Below, piece after piece: positions 24,987 through 32,878 of a DNA stretch of 32,878 nucleotides. The stretch is from Syntrophus aciditrophicus. Lineage in GTDB: Bacteria; Desulfobacterota; Syntrophia; Syntrophales; UBA5619. Below the pieces are notes generated by a model that did not search any database, was not told the DNA's origin, and saw nothing but the letters and a program-made list of their open reading frames with translations. The position numbers and the translations under genes are program-made. Location of the stretch: contig DYTH01000009.1 in the NCBI GenBank assembly GCA_020726025.1, positions 1 to 32,878 on the forward strand. The letters are read 5' to 3'. Position 1 is the stretch's first letter. Every line of letters begins with the position of its first letter.

Positions 24987-25724
24987 TCAAATTCGTTCCT
25001 GTCTTTTTGTGATCCTGATTGCATCCTCAAGCGCAAGGGCGCCCGTGTAAAGGGCCCTGCCCGCAATCACCCCGATAATGCCGTCTTTTTCAAGGGGAAG
25101 CAGCCTGTATATGTCTTCAATGCCCGCGACTCCTCCGGAGGCTATGACGGGAAAAGGAATTTTTCTTGCAAGCTCTACGGTGGAATCACGGTTAACCCCC
25201 GTCTCCATTCCGTCGCGGGAGATGTCGGTGAAAATGACGGCCGCCGGAGCATCTTCAGCAAAACGGAGCGCCATCTCCTCCGGAGTCTCCCCGGTTTTTT
25301 GTGTCCACCCGTTGACGGCCACCTGCCCGCCGGAGGCGTCGATTCCGAGAATGATCTGTCCTGGGAAAGCCCGGCACGCCTCCCTGACAAAGGCAGGATC
25401 CCTGAAAGCTGCGGTTCCCAGAATAACCCAGCGCACTGCGCTACTCAAATATGCTTCCACGATCCCCATGGTGCGGATGCCGCCGCCCACCTCAACAGGA
25501 AGGCCGGTCTGAGAAACGATGGATGCAATGATTTTGTCATGCGCGGGGCGCCCGTCAAGGGAACCGTCCAGATCAACAACATGCAGTCTTTCGGCGCCCT
25601 TCTGTTTCCAGAGTTCGGCCACGGCCACCGGATCATCCCCGTAGGAAACCGACCGGTTGAAATCGCCCTGGGAAAGCCTGACGCAACTACCATTTTTCAA
25701 ATCAATTGCCGGGATAACGATCAT
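24987..25724 (-). CDS. hisA: HisA, 1-(5-phosphoribosyl)-5-[(5-phosphoribosylamino)methylideneamino]imidazole-4-carboxamide isomerase
   Basis: This 245-residue TIM barrel has the paired phosphate-binding repeats of the HisA/HisF family. The catalytic Asp8 is in VIPAIDLKNGSCVRL and the second catalytic aspartate region is FTDISRDGM. VEVGGGIRTM and VIASGGVAGIEDI are the phosphate-binding turns. It catalyses the Amadori isomerisation in histidine synthesis. It starts 27 nt after the lipoprotein gene. The next pathway gene, hisF, is not downstream as it often is. Confidence 0.93.
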   Translation of the reverse strand: MIVIPAIDLKNGSCVRLSQGDFNRSVSYGDDPVAVAELWKQKGAERLHVVDLDGSLDGRPAHDKIIASIVSQTGLPVEVGGGIRTMGIVEAYLSSAVRWVILGTAAFRDPAFVREACRAFPGQIILGIDASGGQVAVNGWTQKTGETPEEMALRFAEDAPAAVIFTDISRDGMETGVNRDSTVELARKIPFPVIASGGVAGIEDIYRLLPLEKDGIIGVIAGRALYTGALALEDAIRITKRQERI

Positions 25725-25751
25725 GCCGGGACACCTTAATTCTGTCGAATA

Positions 25752-26468
25752 TTACCGACCAACGAAAAGGGGAAATGTTTCCATGACTTTTTCAAGGCCC
25801 TGTCTGGCAAGCTCTTCGGCCCTCATCCATTTTCCGCTGCCTCGCCAGAAAAAAGCCGACTGCAGGAGATTTTCCATCAAAGATTTCTGGGTGTAGTCAA
25901 AAATCCCCCGCCAGACCACCTTCTTGTCGGCAACGTTGAGCATCACCATTTCAAAGGCAACGGATGCCGGTCTTTCAGCCGAAAAAGATTCACCCTGAAG
26001 CTCCCGAAAGCGGTAAAGATAACCAACAACCACAAAAGAGGCGTCCAGTTGCTTCCCCGTGGCGCATAGCGCATCCCGGAGGGAGATTCTCGTGGATGAA
26101 GACGAAACTGCGCGAAAAACTGGACCGGCGCTCCGGCCATCGACAACGGCAAGATCGGAACGTCTCCCGAGGTCGTCGAGAAATTCCCGCTCCAGAATTG
26201 CCTCCGGGCTTCCTGGCGGTTTCGCCGCATCAAAGATCGCCCCTGTAAGCGGAGACTCCACCGCGCCTTTTTGTAAATCTTCGGGCAATATCTGCTGGAA
26301 GGGAAGAACGGCCATCCGGACCGGCTGACTGCTTCCGTGAGAAATCGTGCGTTTTTCGTTATCCGTGTGTGAACATCCGAACAGCAAAAACCCGAGGAAC
26401 AGCGCAAGAATCGGGAAAACGGGCTTGCGATTATCAAACCGGGACCGGGCATCCTTAGCCATGATCAT
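25752..26468 (-). CDS. putative outer-membrane-type lipoprotein of unknown function
   Basis: This 238-residue protein has a positively charged N-terminus, a hydrophobic segment and a lipobox ending LLFGC (Cys32), so it should be a signal-peptidase-II-processed lipoprotein. The mature part begins with VRMAVLPFQQI and includes LDASFVVVGYLYRFRELQGE and KKVVWRGIFDYTQKSLMEN. This pattern recalls TolB-N/CsgG/LpoB-like lipoproteins that bind partner envelope proteins, but I do not recognise the exact family. It lies between hisB and hisA where hisH commonly lies, 27 nt from hisA. A histidine-related function is not implied. An alternative Met start is at residue 3. Confidence 0.7.
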   Translation of the reverse strand: MIMAKDARSRFDNRKPVFPILALFLGFLLFGCSHTDNEKRTISHGSSQPVRMAVLPFQQILPEDLQKGAVESPLTGAIFDAAKPPGSPEAILEREFLDDLGRRSDLAVVDGRSAGPVFRAVSSSSTRISLRDALCATGKQLDASFVVVGYLYRFRELQGESFSAERPASVAFEMVMLNVADKKVVWRGIFDYTQKSLMENLLQSAFFWRGSGKWMRAEELARQGLEKVMETFPLFVGR

Positions 26469-26531
26469 TGCTTTTCCACCCTCCCTGGCCTTTGGGCCTG
26501 GCTTGATCCTCTCGACAGGAATGGTTTCGCA

Positions 26532-27122
26532 TCAACCTTCCAGAGAACCCTTGGTTGATAAAACACCCCTGACGCGTTTGTCGATTTGAACCGCTCCTTT
26601 GAGCGCACGGGCAAAGGCCTTGAATATCGCCTCGGCCTTATGGTGGCCGTTTCTTCCGTAATTCACCGAAACATGGAGGGTTATTCCGCTCTGATCGGAC
26701 AACGATTTGAAGAATTCATGCAGCAGTTCGGGGTTGAAGCTGCCGATTGTCTGCTCGCTGAATTCCACATTCCAGACAAGCCAGGGACGCCCGGAAATAT
26801 CCAGAACCACGGCGCTCAGGCTTTCATCCATCGGCACGAGGGCCGAACCGTAACGGCTGATTCCTTCCCTGCTGCCGAGCGCCTCCCGAAGTGCCTTGCC
26901 CAGGCAAATGCCGATGTCCTCGACAAGATGGTGATCATCAACCTCGGTGTCGCCACGGGCTGTCAGGACGAGATCGAACATCCCGTGCCGGGAAAAAAGT
27001 TCGAGCATGTGGCTCAAAAAAGGGACAGATGTGTCGATCCTGCTTTTACCCTTCCCGTCCAGATCTATCTCCAGCGAAATATCCGTTTCCGCGGTCTTTC
27101 TCTGGATGGCTGCCTTGCGCAT
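26532..27122 (-). CDS. hisB: HisB, imidazoleglycerol-phosphate dehydratase
   Basis: The start is the ATG at 27122 (MRKAAIQRKTAETDI), with aaggagaaaaaa before it, giving 196 residues, the usual size of monofunctional HisB. The two metal-binding signatures DDHHLVEDIGICLG and GHHKAEAIFKAFA are present, along with the substrate loop SRYGSALVPMDE. The enzyme removes water from imidazoleglycerol phosphate. It follows hisG by 11 nt. Confidence 0.95.
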   Translation of the reverse strand: MRKAAIQRKTAETDISLEIDLDGKGKSRIDTSVPFLSHMLELFSRHGMFDLVLTARGDTEVDDHHLVEDIGICLGKALREALGSREGISRYGSALVPMDESLSAVVLDISGRPWLVWNVEFSEQTIGSFNPELLHEFFKSLSDQSGITLHVSVNYGRNGHHKAEAIFKAFARALKGAVQIDKRVRGVLSTKGSLEG

Positions 27123-27133
27123 TTTTTTCTCCT

Positions 27134-28006
27134 TCAGATAACCTTGTTGAGCGGATATTCGATGATCCCCTCCGCACCCGCCTCCTTGAGTCTCGGAATC
27201 AGCTCGCGCACCATTCCGGAATCGGCGACCGTTTCGATGGCAAGCCACTCCCCGGAATAGAGATGCGAAATCGTCGGCGCCTTCAGGGATGGCAGGAGGG
27301 CCACCACGGCGGCAATATTCTCCCTGGCCACGTTCATCTTGAGCCCGACCTTTCCCATCGCCTCCAGGGAACCGTTCAGCAGAACACGCACCTGCTCGAT
27401 TTTTTTCTTTTTCCAGTCGTCTTTCCAGGCATCCCGGTTGGCGATGAGTTTGGTGTTGGTCCGCATCAGTTCGTGGACTATCTTCAGCTTGTTGGCCCGA
27501 AGGGTGCTGCCTGTCTCCGTCACTTCGACAATGGCATCGACAAGCCCATCCACAACCTTGGCCTCGGTGGCGCCCCAGGAAAACTCCACGTGAACGTTTA
27601 TTTTCCGCTCGGCAAAATAACGTTTCGTAAAGCTCACCAGCTCCGTGGATATCTTTTTCCCCTCCAGGTCTTCAATAGTCCTGACGGAAGAATCTTCGCG
27701 CACCACGAGCACCCATCTGGCCTGGCGTGTGGAGTTCTTGGAATAGATCAAATCCTGGACAAAAACCACATCGGACTCATTTTCGGTAATCCAGTCCAGG
27801 CCCGTGAGACCCAGATCGATGGTGCCATCCTCAACATAACGGGACATCTCCTGGGCGCGCACCAGCGTGCAGGAAATTTCGTCATCATCGATATCCGGGA
27901 AATAGCTTCGGCTGTCGTAGGTTATCCGCCACCCTGCCCTTTTAAACAAATCGACGGTACTGTTTTCCAGACTGCCCTTGGGAATTCCTATTCTCAGATT
28001 ATTCAT
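27134..28006 (-). CDS. hisG: HisG, ATP phosphoribosyltransferase (long form)
   Basis: This is the first committed enzyme of histidine synthesis. The N-terminus [22 protein letters not shown] is typical. [11 protein letters not shown] and the C-terminal regulatory-type domain (ending [18 protein letters not shown]) identify the long form, which is feedback-inhibited by histidine and works without HisZ. Length 290 residues fits. The start overlaps the hisI stop by 4 nt. Confidence 0.95.
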   Translation of the reverse strand: MNNLRIGIPKGSLENSTVDLFKRAGWRITYDSRSYFPDIDDDEISCTLVRAQEMSRYVEDGTIDLGLTGLDWITENESDVVFVQDLIYSKNSTRQARWVLVVREDSSVRTIEDLEGKKISTELVSFTKRYFAERKINVHVEFSWGATEAKVVDGLVDAIVEVTETGSTLRANKLKIVHELMRTNTKLIANRDAWKDDWKKKKIEQVRVLLNGSLEAMGKVGLKMNVARENIAAVVALLPSLKAPTISHLYSGEWLAIETVADSGMVRELIPRLKEAGAEGIIEYPLNKVI

Positions 28007-28389
28007 TTATACACTTCCTTCGGATCAAAGACCTTTTCCCCGACAACGACAAAGCCCTCCTCACCCGCACTCTGGTCCATCTTTCTGTAAAAACAGGACC
28101 TGTGGCCCGTATGACAGGCGGCGCCTCCAAGCTGATCAACCTTCAACAAAACCGTGTCCTCATCGCAGTCAATGCGCACCTCATGCACGATCTGGAAATG
28201 TCCGGATGTCTCCCCCTTCAGCCAGAGGCTCTCGCGGGAGCGGCTCCAGAAATGGGCCTTTCCGGTTTCAAGCGTCTTTTCCCAGGAGAGCCTGTTCATA
28301 TAGGCGACCATCAGCACCTCGCCCGTTTCATAATCCTGAACTACCGCCGGGACGAGCCCGTTTCCCTTTTCAAAATTTGGTTCCAGCAT
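28003..28389 (-). CDS. hisI: HisI, phosphoribosyl-AMP cyclohydrolase
   Basis: The family signature [15 protein letters not shown] is present (zinc-binding cysteines), along with [23 protein letters not shown] and the [11 protein letters not shown] metal site. The protein contains only the cyclohydrolase domain, with no fused HisE. The track start is a GTG at 28449, but that base falls near the expected transcription start of the predicted promoter at 28453-28481 and has no ribosome site. The ATG at 28389, preceded by GACGAGGCAGGG, is preferred and gives 128 residues. It is the first gene of the his cluster. Confidence 0.92.
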   Translation of the reverse strand: MLEPNFEKGNGLVPAVVQDYETGEVLMVAYMNRLSWEKTLETGKAHFWSRSRESLWLKGETSGHFQIVHEVRIDCDEDTVLLKVDQLGGAACHTGHRSCFYRKMDQSAGEEGFVVVGEKVFDPKEVYK

Positions 28390-28452
28390 CCCTGCCTCGT
28401 CGTAAAGTGATTTATTAACTCCCCCACCATCTTCCGGATGGAGAATCACGGG

Positions 28453-28481
28453 TTTATAGACTATCGTATTTTATCAGGCAA
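28453..28481 (-). promoter_or_regulatory. predicted promoter of the his cluster
   Basis: On the minus strand TTGCCT (28481-28476), 17 bases, then TATAAA (28458-28453). The -35 half overlaps the arm of the hairpin at 28473-28503. The position supports use of the hisI ATG at 28389. Confidence 0.45.
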
Positions 28482-28503
28482 GCGTTTTTTAACGACGCCT
28501 GAT
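28473..28503. terminator. hairpin between the beta-oxidation and his transcription units
   Basis: A perfect 7-bp stem (atcaggc / gcctgat) encloses a partly paired 17-nt loop. A T tract follows only on the plus strand, so as an intrinsic terminator it fits plus-strand transcripts better than the minus-strand fad transcript that ends at 28508. Confidence 0.35.
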
Positions 28504-28507
28504 TTTT

Positions 28508-30505
28508 TTAGTAAAAATTCCTGCCGAAGAGTTTTTTGCTAAGGCCCGTCAGATCCGCCCATTTCATCGGCCCGCCCTTTTCAGCGGGGAAGCCTGTCCC
28601 CCAGACCATCCCGACATCGATCATTCGGACATCATCGACAATCATTCGATCGAGAATATCTTTGCCCACCTGAACCATCGCCGTGAGCAGACCGTCCTGA
28701 ATTTCCTTATCCCCTTTTTCAACCGGCTCACGGCGGGCAATCAGGGACAGAACATCCGGATCAACCCGGCCGTCTTTCAGGAAGAACCCCTTTCCCGATT
28801 TTTTGAGACCGAGCCGTCCCGCCTCGACAACATTTTTAAGGGTATCCTGCCTGATCCCCATGCCGACAAAAATTTTGTAAGGAACGTCTATCCCCACCTC
28901 GTCGGTGAGGCGGATGGGGCCAACCGGCATCCCGAAGCGGGTCATCGCCTGATCGATCTTTTCAATGGGGTTTCCCTCCTCAAGGTACTTCAGCGCGTTG
29001 AGAAGGTTGGGGAAAAGCATCGCGTTGACCACAAAACCGGCGTTATCCCGGCAGACGAGCGGGCGCTTCCGGATCAGGCCGACAAAGTTGAGCAGATTGT
29101 CTATCGTGTCACGGGCGGTGTTGTCTCCCTGGATGACCTCCACAAGCTGCATCAGCCAGACCGGCGAAAAGAAGTGCAGACCGGCAAATCGGCTGTTATT
29201 GCTGACAAACGGCGCCATGGAATTGATCGGAATGGACGAGGTGTTGCTGGCAATGATGCAGTCTTCACGGATCACGCCGCACAATTCTCCGTAAACCTGC
29301 TTCTTGACGTCAATCGCCTCAAAAACCGCCTCGATGACAATATCGGCCTTGCCGAAATCATCCACATACCCGGAAACAGCGGTCAGCCGGTTCATGATTT
29401 CATTCACCGTTTCCCGGAGACGCCCCTTTTCGGCCATCTCCTCGAGTGTTTTCCGGACAAAGTTTCTTCCCGGCTCCAGCGCCTCCGGAATATCCTTGAC
29501 GAGAACGGGCATCCCGGTATTGCGGAGGATATCGATCACAATGCCCCGCCCCATCGTCCCGAACCCAAGAACGGCGGCATGATTCAATGGTCTGGGGGTG
29601 AACCCCCTGGTCATCATCGCCGCCGGTTTATCGGTCATTCCCTTCAGGTAGAAGGTGTTAATGCTTCCCTTGGCCTCCTTGCTCAGAACGACCTCGACAA
29701 AATTGTTCCGCTCGATCTCCAGCCCTTTTTCCAGGGAAACCTTCAAACCCTCCTGCATCGTTTTCAAGGCAAGCAGCGGCGCGGGTATTTCACGGCCTCT
29801 GGTGACTTTCATGATTCCTTCGCGGGCCAACTGGGCCACAGCGTCAATCTCGGTGAACGTAAATTCCGGTCTTTTAAGATCGGCTTTACCAAGGATGATA
29901 TCATCTATAAAGGCTTTCGCAGCGGCAAGCAGATCGGCCTCGGCAGGCGCCAGCCTGTCGATGATTCCCATCTTGAGGGCCTTGTCGGCCGTCAGCATGG
30001 TCCCCCTCAGAATAAGCTCCATGGCGGGATATCCGATCAGGCGCGGAAGCCGCTGGGTTCCACCACCCCCTGGGAAGAGGCCGACATTGCACTCCGGGAG
30101 GCCAATGATCGTATTTTTCCCCTCTTTGGCAATCCGCGCCTTGCAGGCAAGGGCAAACTCCAGACCGCCGCCGAGGCAGTGACCATGAATGGCGGCTGCC
30201 GTGGGAATTCCAAGGGCCTCCAGTCGGGCAAATGCAGAGTGGAAGGTTTCCACGGCACGACGGGCCTCATCGGCATCCTCTATTTCAGCGATGAGCTTCA
30301 GATTGGCGCCCGCCAGAAAATTGTCCGGTTTCCCCGAAATGAAGATCACCCCCCGCAAGTCGCCGGCAGCCTCCAGTTGGCTCATGGTATCGTAAAAACC
30401 CAAAAAGGCCTCTTCCGTCCAGGTGTTCATCTTTTCGGCAGCCACATCGAAAACGACAACCGCTATCCCGGATGCGTCAACCTCCGTCGTAAAAACCTTG
30501 CCCAT
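28508..30505 (-). CDS. FadB/FadJ-like enoyl-CoA hydratase / 3-hydroxyacyl-CoA dehydrogenase
   Basis: This 665-residue bifunctional protein has an N-terminal crotonase domain (about 1-200): AGANLKLIAE forms the oxyanion/CoA region, with Glu116 in GGGLEFALACK and Glu138 in LPECNVGLFPGGGG, the two catalytic glutamates. A 3-hydroxyacyl-CoA dehydrogenase module follows: the NAD loop AVLGFGTMGRGI, SNTSSIPI, and GLHFFSPVWLMQLVEV, whose histidine is catalytic, then two C-terminal helical domains. It carries out hydration and oxidation in fatty acyl-CoA beta-oxidation in the cytoplasm. It is shorter than FadB (about 715-730) but complete in its domains. It follows the SDR gene by 37 nt, and no thiolase gene is nearby. 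Confidence 0.92.
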   Translation of the reverse strand: MGKVFTTEVDASGIAVVVFDVAAEKMNTWTEEAFLGFYDTMSQLEAAGDLRGVIFISGKPDNFLAGANLKLIAEIEDADEARRAVETFHSAFARLEALGIPTAAAIHGHCLGGGLEFALACKARIAKEGKNTIIGLPECNVGLFPGGGGTQRLPRLIGYPAMELILRGTMLTADKALKMGIIDRLAPAEADLLAAAKAFIDDIILGKADLKRPEFTFTEIDAVAQLAREGIMKVTRGREIPAPLLALKTMQEGLKVSLEKGLEIERNNFVEVVLSKEAKGSINTFYLKGMTDKPAAMMTRGFTPRPLNHAAVLGFGTMGRGIVIDILRNTGMPVLVKDIPEALEPGRNFVRKTLEEMAEKGRLRETVNEIMNRLTAVSGYVDDFGKADIVIEAVFEAIDVKKQVYGELCGVIREDCIIASNTSSIPINSMAPFVSNNSRFAGLHFFSPVWLMQLVEVIQGDNTARDTIDNLLNFVGLIRKRPLVCRDNAGFVVNAMLFPNLLNALKYLEEGNPIEKIDQAMTRFGMPVGPIRLTDEVGIDVPYKIFVGMGIRQDTLKNVVEAGRLGLKKSGKGFFLKDGRVDPDVLSLIARREPVEKGDKEIQDGLLTAMVQVGKDILDRMIVDDVRMIDVGMVWGTGFPAEKGGPMKWADLTGLSKKLFGRNFY

Positions 30506-30542
30506 ATTCGCTCCTCACTCATTCCATTGGTACAGAATTATT

Positions 30543-31310
30543 TTATCTGGCCGTCATCCTGATTGCCCCGTCCAGACGGATACATTCGCCGTTCAAAAGC
30601 GCGTTTTCCAGGATATGGCGTACAAGCGCCGCAAATTCAGACGGTCTGCCGAGCCGTCTGGGGAAAGGAACCGTACTGGCAAGCTCCACCCTGACGCTTT
30701 CCGGAAGACCCGCCATCATGGGGGTATCGATCAGGCCGGGCGCGATAGCCATCACCCGGATGCCGTAATCGGCGCACTCTCGGGCAACCGGCAGAGTCAG
30801 TCCGACGACCCCGGCCTTGGAGGAACCATAGGCGGCCTGACCGATCTGTCCTTCAAAGGCGGCAACGGATGCGGTGTTGATGATGACTCCCCTTTCCCCC
30901 TCCTCGTTCGGCGCGTTTTTTGCCATCTGCTCGATGGCAAGCCTCGTTATGTTGAAGGTGCCGATCAGGTTGATCTGGACAACCCGGCTGAATAAATCAA
31001 GCCCCAAAACGCCTTTTTTGGAAAGAACCTTCCCCGGCGTGGCTACCCCGGCGCAATTGATCGCCACATTGATCGTGCCGAAGGCGGAAGCGGCCTTTTC
31101 GACAGCGGCCCGACCGCTTTCGTCGCTGGTCACGTCGGTATGAACGAAGACGACGTTCGGCCCCAGTTCCGCGGCAATTTTTTCACCCCGTTCGTCCACA
31201 ACATCCAGAATGGCAACCTTCGCACCACCCGCAGCCAGCATGCGAACGCAGGTTTCCCCCATGCCTGAGGCCCCTCCGGTAACTACCGCAATTGCTTCTT
31301 TAATCTGCAT
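30543..31310 (-). CDS. SDR-family 3-hydroxyacyl-CoA dehydrogenase type II-like
   Basis: This 255-residue short-chain dehydrogenase has the NAD(H) motif TGGASGMG (11-18), an aspartate after the second strand (Asp36, NAD preference), NCAG (85-88), catalytic Ser148, and YGSSK (Tyr161, Lys165). The long insert between the NCAG and Ser regions and the ending LNGECIRLDGAIRMTAR match the type II 3-hydroxyacyl-CoA dehydrogenase (HSD17B10-like) group. It likely oxidises 3-hydroxyacyl-CoA, with the fad gene directly downstream. The ATG is preceded by GGGAGG with a 10-nt spacing. Confidence 0.9.
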   Translation of the reverse strand: MQIKEAIAVVTGGASGMGETCVRMLAAGGAKVAILDVVDERGEKIAAELGPNVVFVHTDVTSDESGRAAVEKAASAFGTINVAINCAGVATPGKVLSKKGVLGLDLFSRVVQINLIGTFNITRLAIEQMAKNAPNEEGERGVIINTASVAAFEGQIGQAAYGSSKAGVVGLTLPVARECADYGIRVMAIAPGLIDTPMMAGLPESVRVELASTVPFPRRLGRPSEFAALVRHILENALLNGECIRLDGAIRMTAR

Positions 31311-31341
31311 TTATTCCATTCCTCCCATTGAAAATTTATTG

Positions 31342-31366
31342 ATCGGTCTTCTTAACCGATTTTTTT
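31342..31366. other. hairpin upstream of the SDR gene
   Basis: A 6-bp stem (atcggt / accgat) with a 7-nt loop is followed on the plus strand by six T. No plus-strand gene ends here. It lies between the metallophosphoesterase (which ends at 31473 on the minus strand) and the SDR gene, so it may separate two leftward transcripts, but the T run is on the wrong strand for that. Confidence 0.25.
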
Positions 31367-31472
31367 GCGATGGGGAGACAATCCTCTGTGTCCCCGGAAA
31401 CACCCCGGGACGTTAAGTCGATCCGGGAAAGAAGTCAACGTAAAACTTCCTTCGGGAATCTGCTGGCAAGCT

Positions 31473-32605
31473 CTATCGCGGCGCCAGATCAATGATCGTG
31501 ATTTCCGGAGGCGCGCAAAGACGCACCGGCGGCCCCCAGACGCCAGCCCCCCTGTTGACGTAAAGCAGAGAACCTCCGGGAATGAGATATTTTCCGGAAT
31601 GATAGGGAAAGGCCAGTTTTGTTAATACGCTGAAGGGAAAAATCTGCCCCCGATGGGTATGTCCGGAAAGCTGCAGGTCAAAAAGGCCGATAGCGTCCCT
31701 TTCAACCACGGGGCGGTGTTTCAGAAAAACTATAAAGCGGCTCCTGTCAGCCCCCAAGAGAACCTCCCTGTCGGAAATCATCTTTCCCCTCCCCGTCATG
31801 CCGTCGTGATCGTCAACGCCAACAAGACTCAACACGTCGGCCACGGCAGCCGAACGGTTGCGCAACAGAACAAATCCGGCGTCATCCATAAATTTCGACG
31901 CCTTAGTGAGTCCGAGATAAAATTCATGGTTTCCCGTTATGGCAAATTTTCCCCATCGGGGGCTGATTTTCCTGAACTCCAGAGCCGCTTGCCCGACGTA
32001 TGCCCCCTGACCATCAACAATATCACCCGTTGAAACAAGAACATCAGGAGAGGCGTCGCGGACTGCCCGGAGTATCGCGGGCAGATGAGCTTTCTGGAGC
32101 GCCCCGCCGATATGCACATCGGAAATCAGCACGATGCGAATTATCCCGCCTTCTTTCGGTATTTTTTCAGAGCGGATAAAAAGATGTTCCGTTTTCAGGT
32201 TTTGCGCTTCGAAAGAACCGTAAATTGTAAAGATAAGGGATAAAACGACCGGAATTAAAAAACGCGGGGATGGACCGAAAATTAAAAACCCGCAGTCACA
32301 GTGGAGTCTTTTTGAGGCCGCCGTCAGGATGAAATGATAAAGTTCGATGAAAATGGAAACGAAGAAAAAAAGCAGTAGAAAAGCCATCCAGTAATAACCG
32401 GCCATGGCGATCAGGCGTGCGTCGGCATCATACCCACGGCCTTCCGCAACGCGCATGCCAATCGGAGCCGTGACGCCCGCGAAAAGAAAGACGGCCAGCA
32501 CAAACCGGAAAATGCCGCTTATGTCAAACGCGGAAGCGGCCCTGAAAAAAAATGGAGATGCATGCCTCCATAGATCAGGAGAAACGCCAGCAGAAAAAAC
32601 GGCAA
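31473..32605 (-). CDS. membrane-anchored metallophosphoesterase, N-terminus frameshifted
   Basis: The catalytic motifs of the calcineurin-like phosphoesterase fold are intact: SDVHIGG, GDIVDG, GNHEFY, FLKHRPV and SGHTHRGQ. An N-terminal membrane region (two to three helices in the track ORF, e.g. YYWMAFLLLFFFVSIFIELYHF) anchors the enzyme with a soluble catalytic domain. The track ORF (31473-32501) starts at a GTG inside a hydrophobic stretch. Upstream, another frame reads MPFFLLAFLLIYGGMHLHFF from a TTG at 32605 with GAGGG before it, and joins the main frame across a run of eight A (plus strand 32545-32552). One extra base there would give a continuous 377-residue protein of family-like length. 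The substrate is unknown; related proteins have been linked to lipid or nucleotide phosphoesters. Confidence 0.8.
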
Positions 32606-32756
32606 CTCACACCCTCTTCACAGTATTTTTTTACCCTTCAGGGCGGGCTTTCATACCATCAGCAGTTTCCGTTGTAAACCGCAATTGCCTCAGACTTTCC
32701 CGCTGCAGAACAGGCCATTCTCCCGTGCGGGCCCCACCCATCGGCAGAAGTCACTA

Positions 32757-32878
32757 TTGATGAACTCGTCAAAAGTACATTTTCCCCTCCCCTTGCGGGA
32801 GGGGATTAAGGGGAGGGGAAAACTACATCCCGAAATACAGTCACTTATCGCCCCCACCCTGACCCTCCCCCGTGAAGG
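32757..32878. repeat. partial MITE-like element at window end
   Basis: ttgatgaactcgtcaaaagt (32757-32776) is identical to the start of the element at 16421. It is followed by a different interior with a 13-bp perfect inverted repeat (ttttcccctcccc at 32780-32792 against ggggaggggaaaa at 32810-32822). The element runs off the window, so its other terminal repeat is not seen. Confidence 0.55.

Noticed and set aside
26586-28090. Plus-strand ORFs (224 and 399 residues) opposite hisB/hisG
   Set aside because: They are antisense to clear his genes and have no family signature.
28390-28449. hisI start at the GTG 28449
   Set aside because: There is no ribosome site and it coincides with the expected transcript start; the ATG at 28389 is better supported.
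29174-30562. 462-residue plus-strand ORF opposite the fad gene
   Set aside because: It is the shadow of a strongly supported FadB/FadJ-like gene; the translation has no recognisable domain.

Overview
The window looks like a chromosomal segment from an anaerobic Gram-negative bacterium of the Desulfobacterota (former Deltaproteobacteria), possibly a syntrophic lineage such as Syntrophales. The reasons are a complex I operon with no NADH-binding subunits, a FadB/FadJ-like beta-oxidation fusion, a long-form HisG, a dnaG-rpoD pair and a class A RNase P RNA. The taxonomic call is an inference from gene content; no database search was run.

Layout. 1-3300 is a decayed accessory stretch. It holds a remnant of a hybrid histidine kinase, an intact AAA+/DUF4143 ATPase behind its own sigma70-type promoter, the C-terminal half of an HD-GYP protein, and a degenerate CheD-like sequence running in frame into an HDOD gene (3300-4439). 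A thioredoxin-fold protein with an unusual cysteine pattern follows. 4876-16063 (minus strand) is one compact operon: nuoA-B-CD-H-I-J-K, two MrpD-like antiporter subunits with a small membrane protein between them, then nuoM and nuoN. nuoE, nuoF and nuoG are absent and no ordinary nuoL is present. 16064-16740 is a repeat-rich divergent intergenic region with opposing sigma70-type promoters; on the far side are an ion-transporter-superfamily Na+/H+ antiporter and a universal stress protein.

18699-28389 is mostly housekeeping on the minus strand: engB, rnpB, a zinc-ribbon coiled-coil protein, tRNA-Met(CAT), rpoD, dnaG, a HIT hydrolase and a partial histidine cluster (hisI-hisG-hisB-lipoprotein-hisA). 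hisH and hisF are not here. 28508-31310 holds a two-gene beta-oxidation unit (FadB/FadJ-like fusion and a type II 3-hydroxyacyl-CoA dehydrogenase-like SDR). The window ends with a membrane-anchored metallophosphoesterase whose N-terminus is offset by a homopolymer frameshift, and with more dispersed repeats.

How the parts work together. Beta-oxidation yields NADH and reduced carriers. The NADH-less complex I probably takes electrons from another donor (ferredoxin is the usual proposal) and couples quinone reduction to ion pumping through NuoH and four antiporter-like subunits. The neighbouring NhaD-like antiporter may link this to a Na+ gradient. The most striking oddities are an rpoD that reads through region 4.1 but has no recognisable region 4.2, the loss of the TM7 lysine in one antiporter subunit, and nested MITE-like repeats upstream of the complex I operon.
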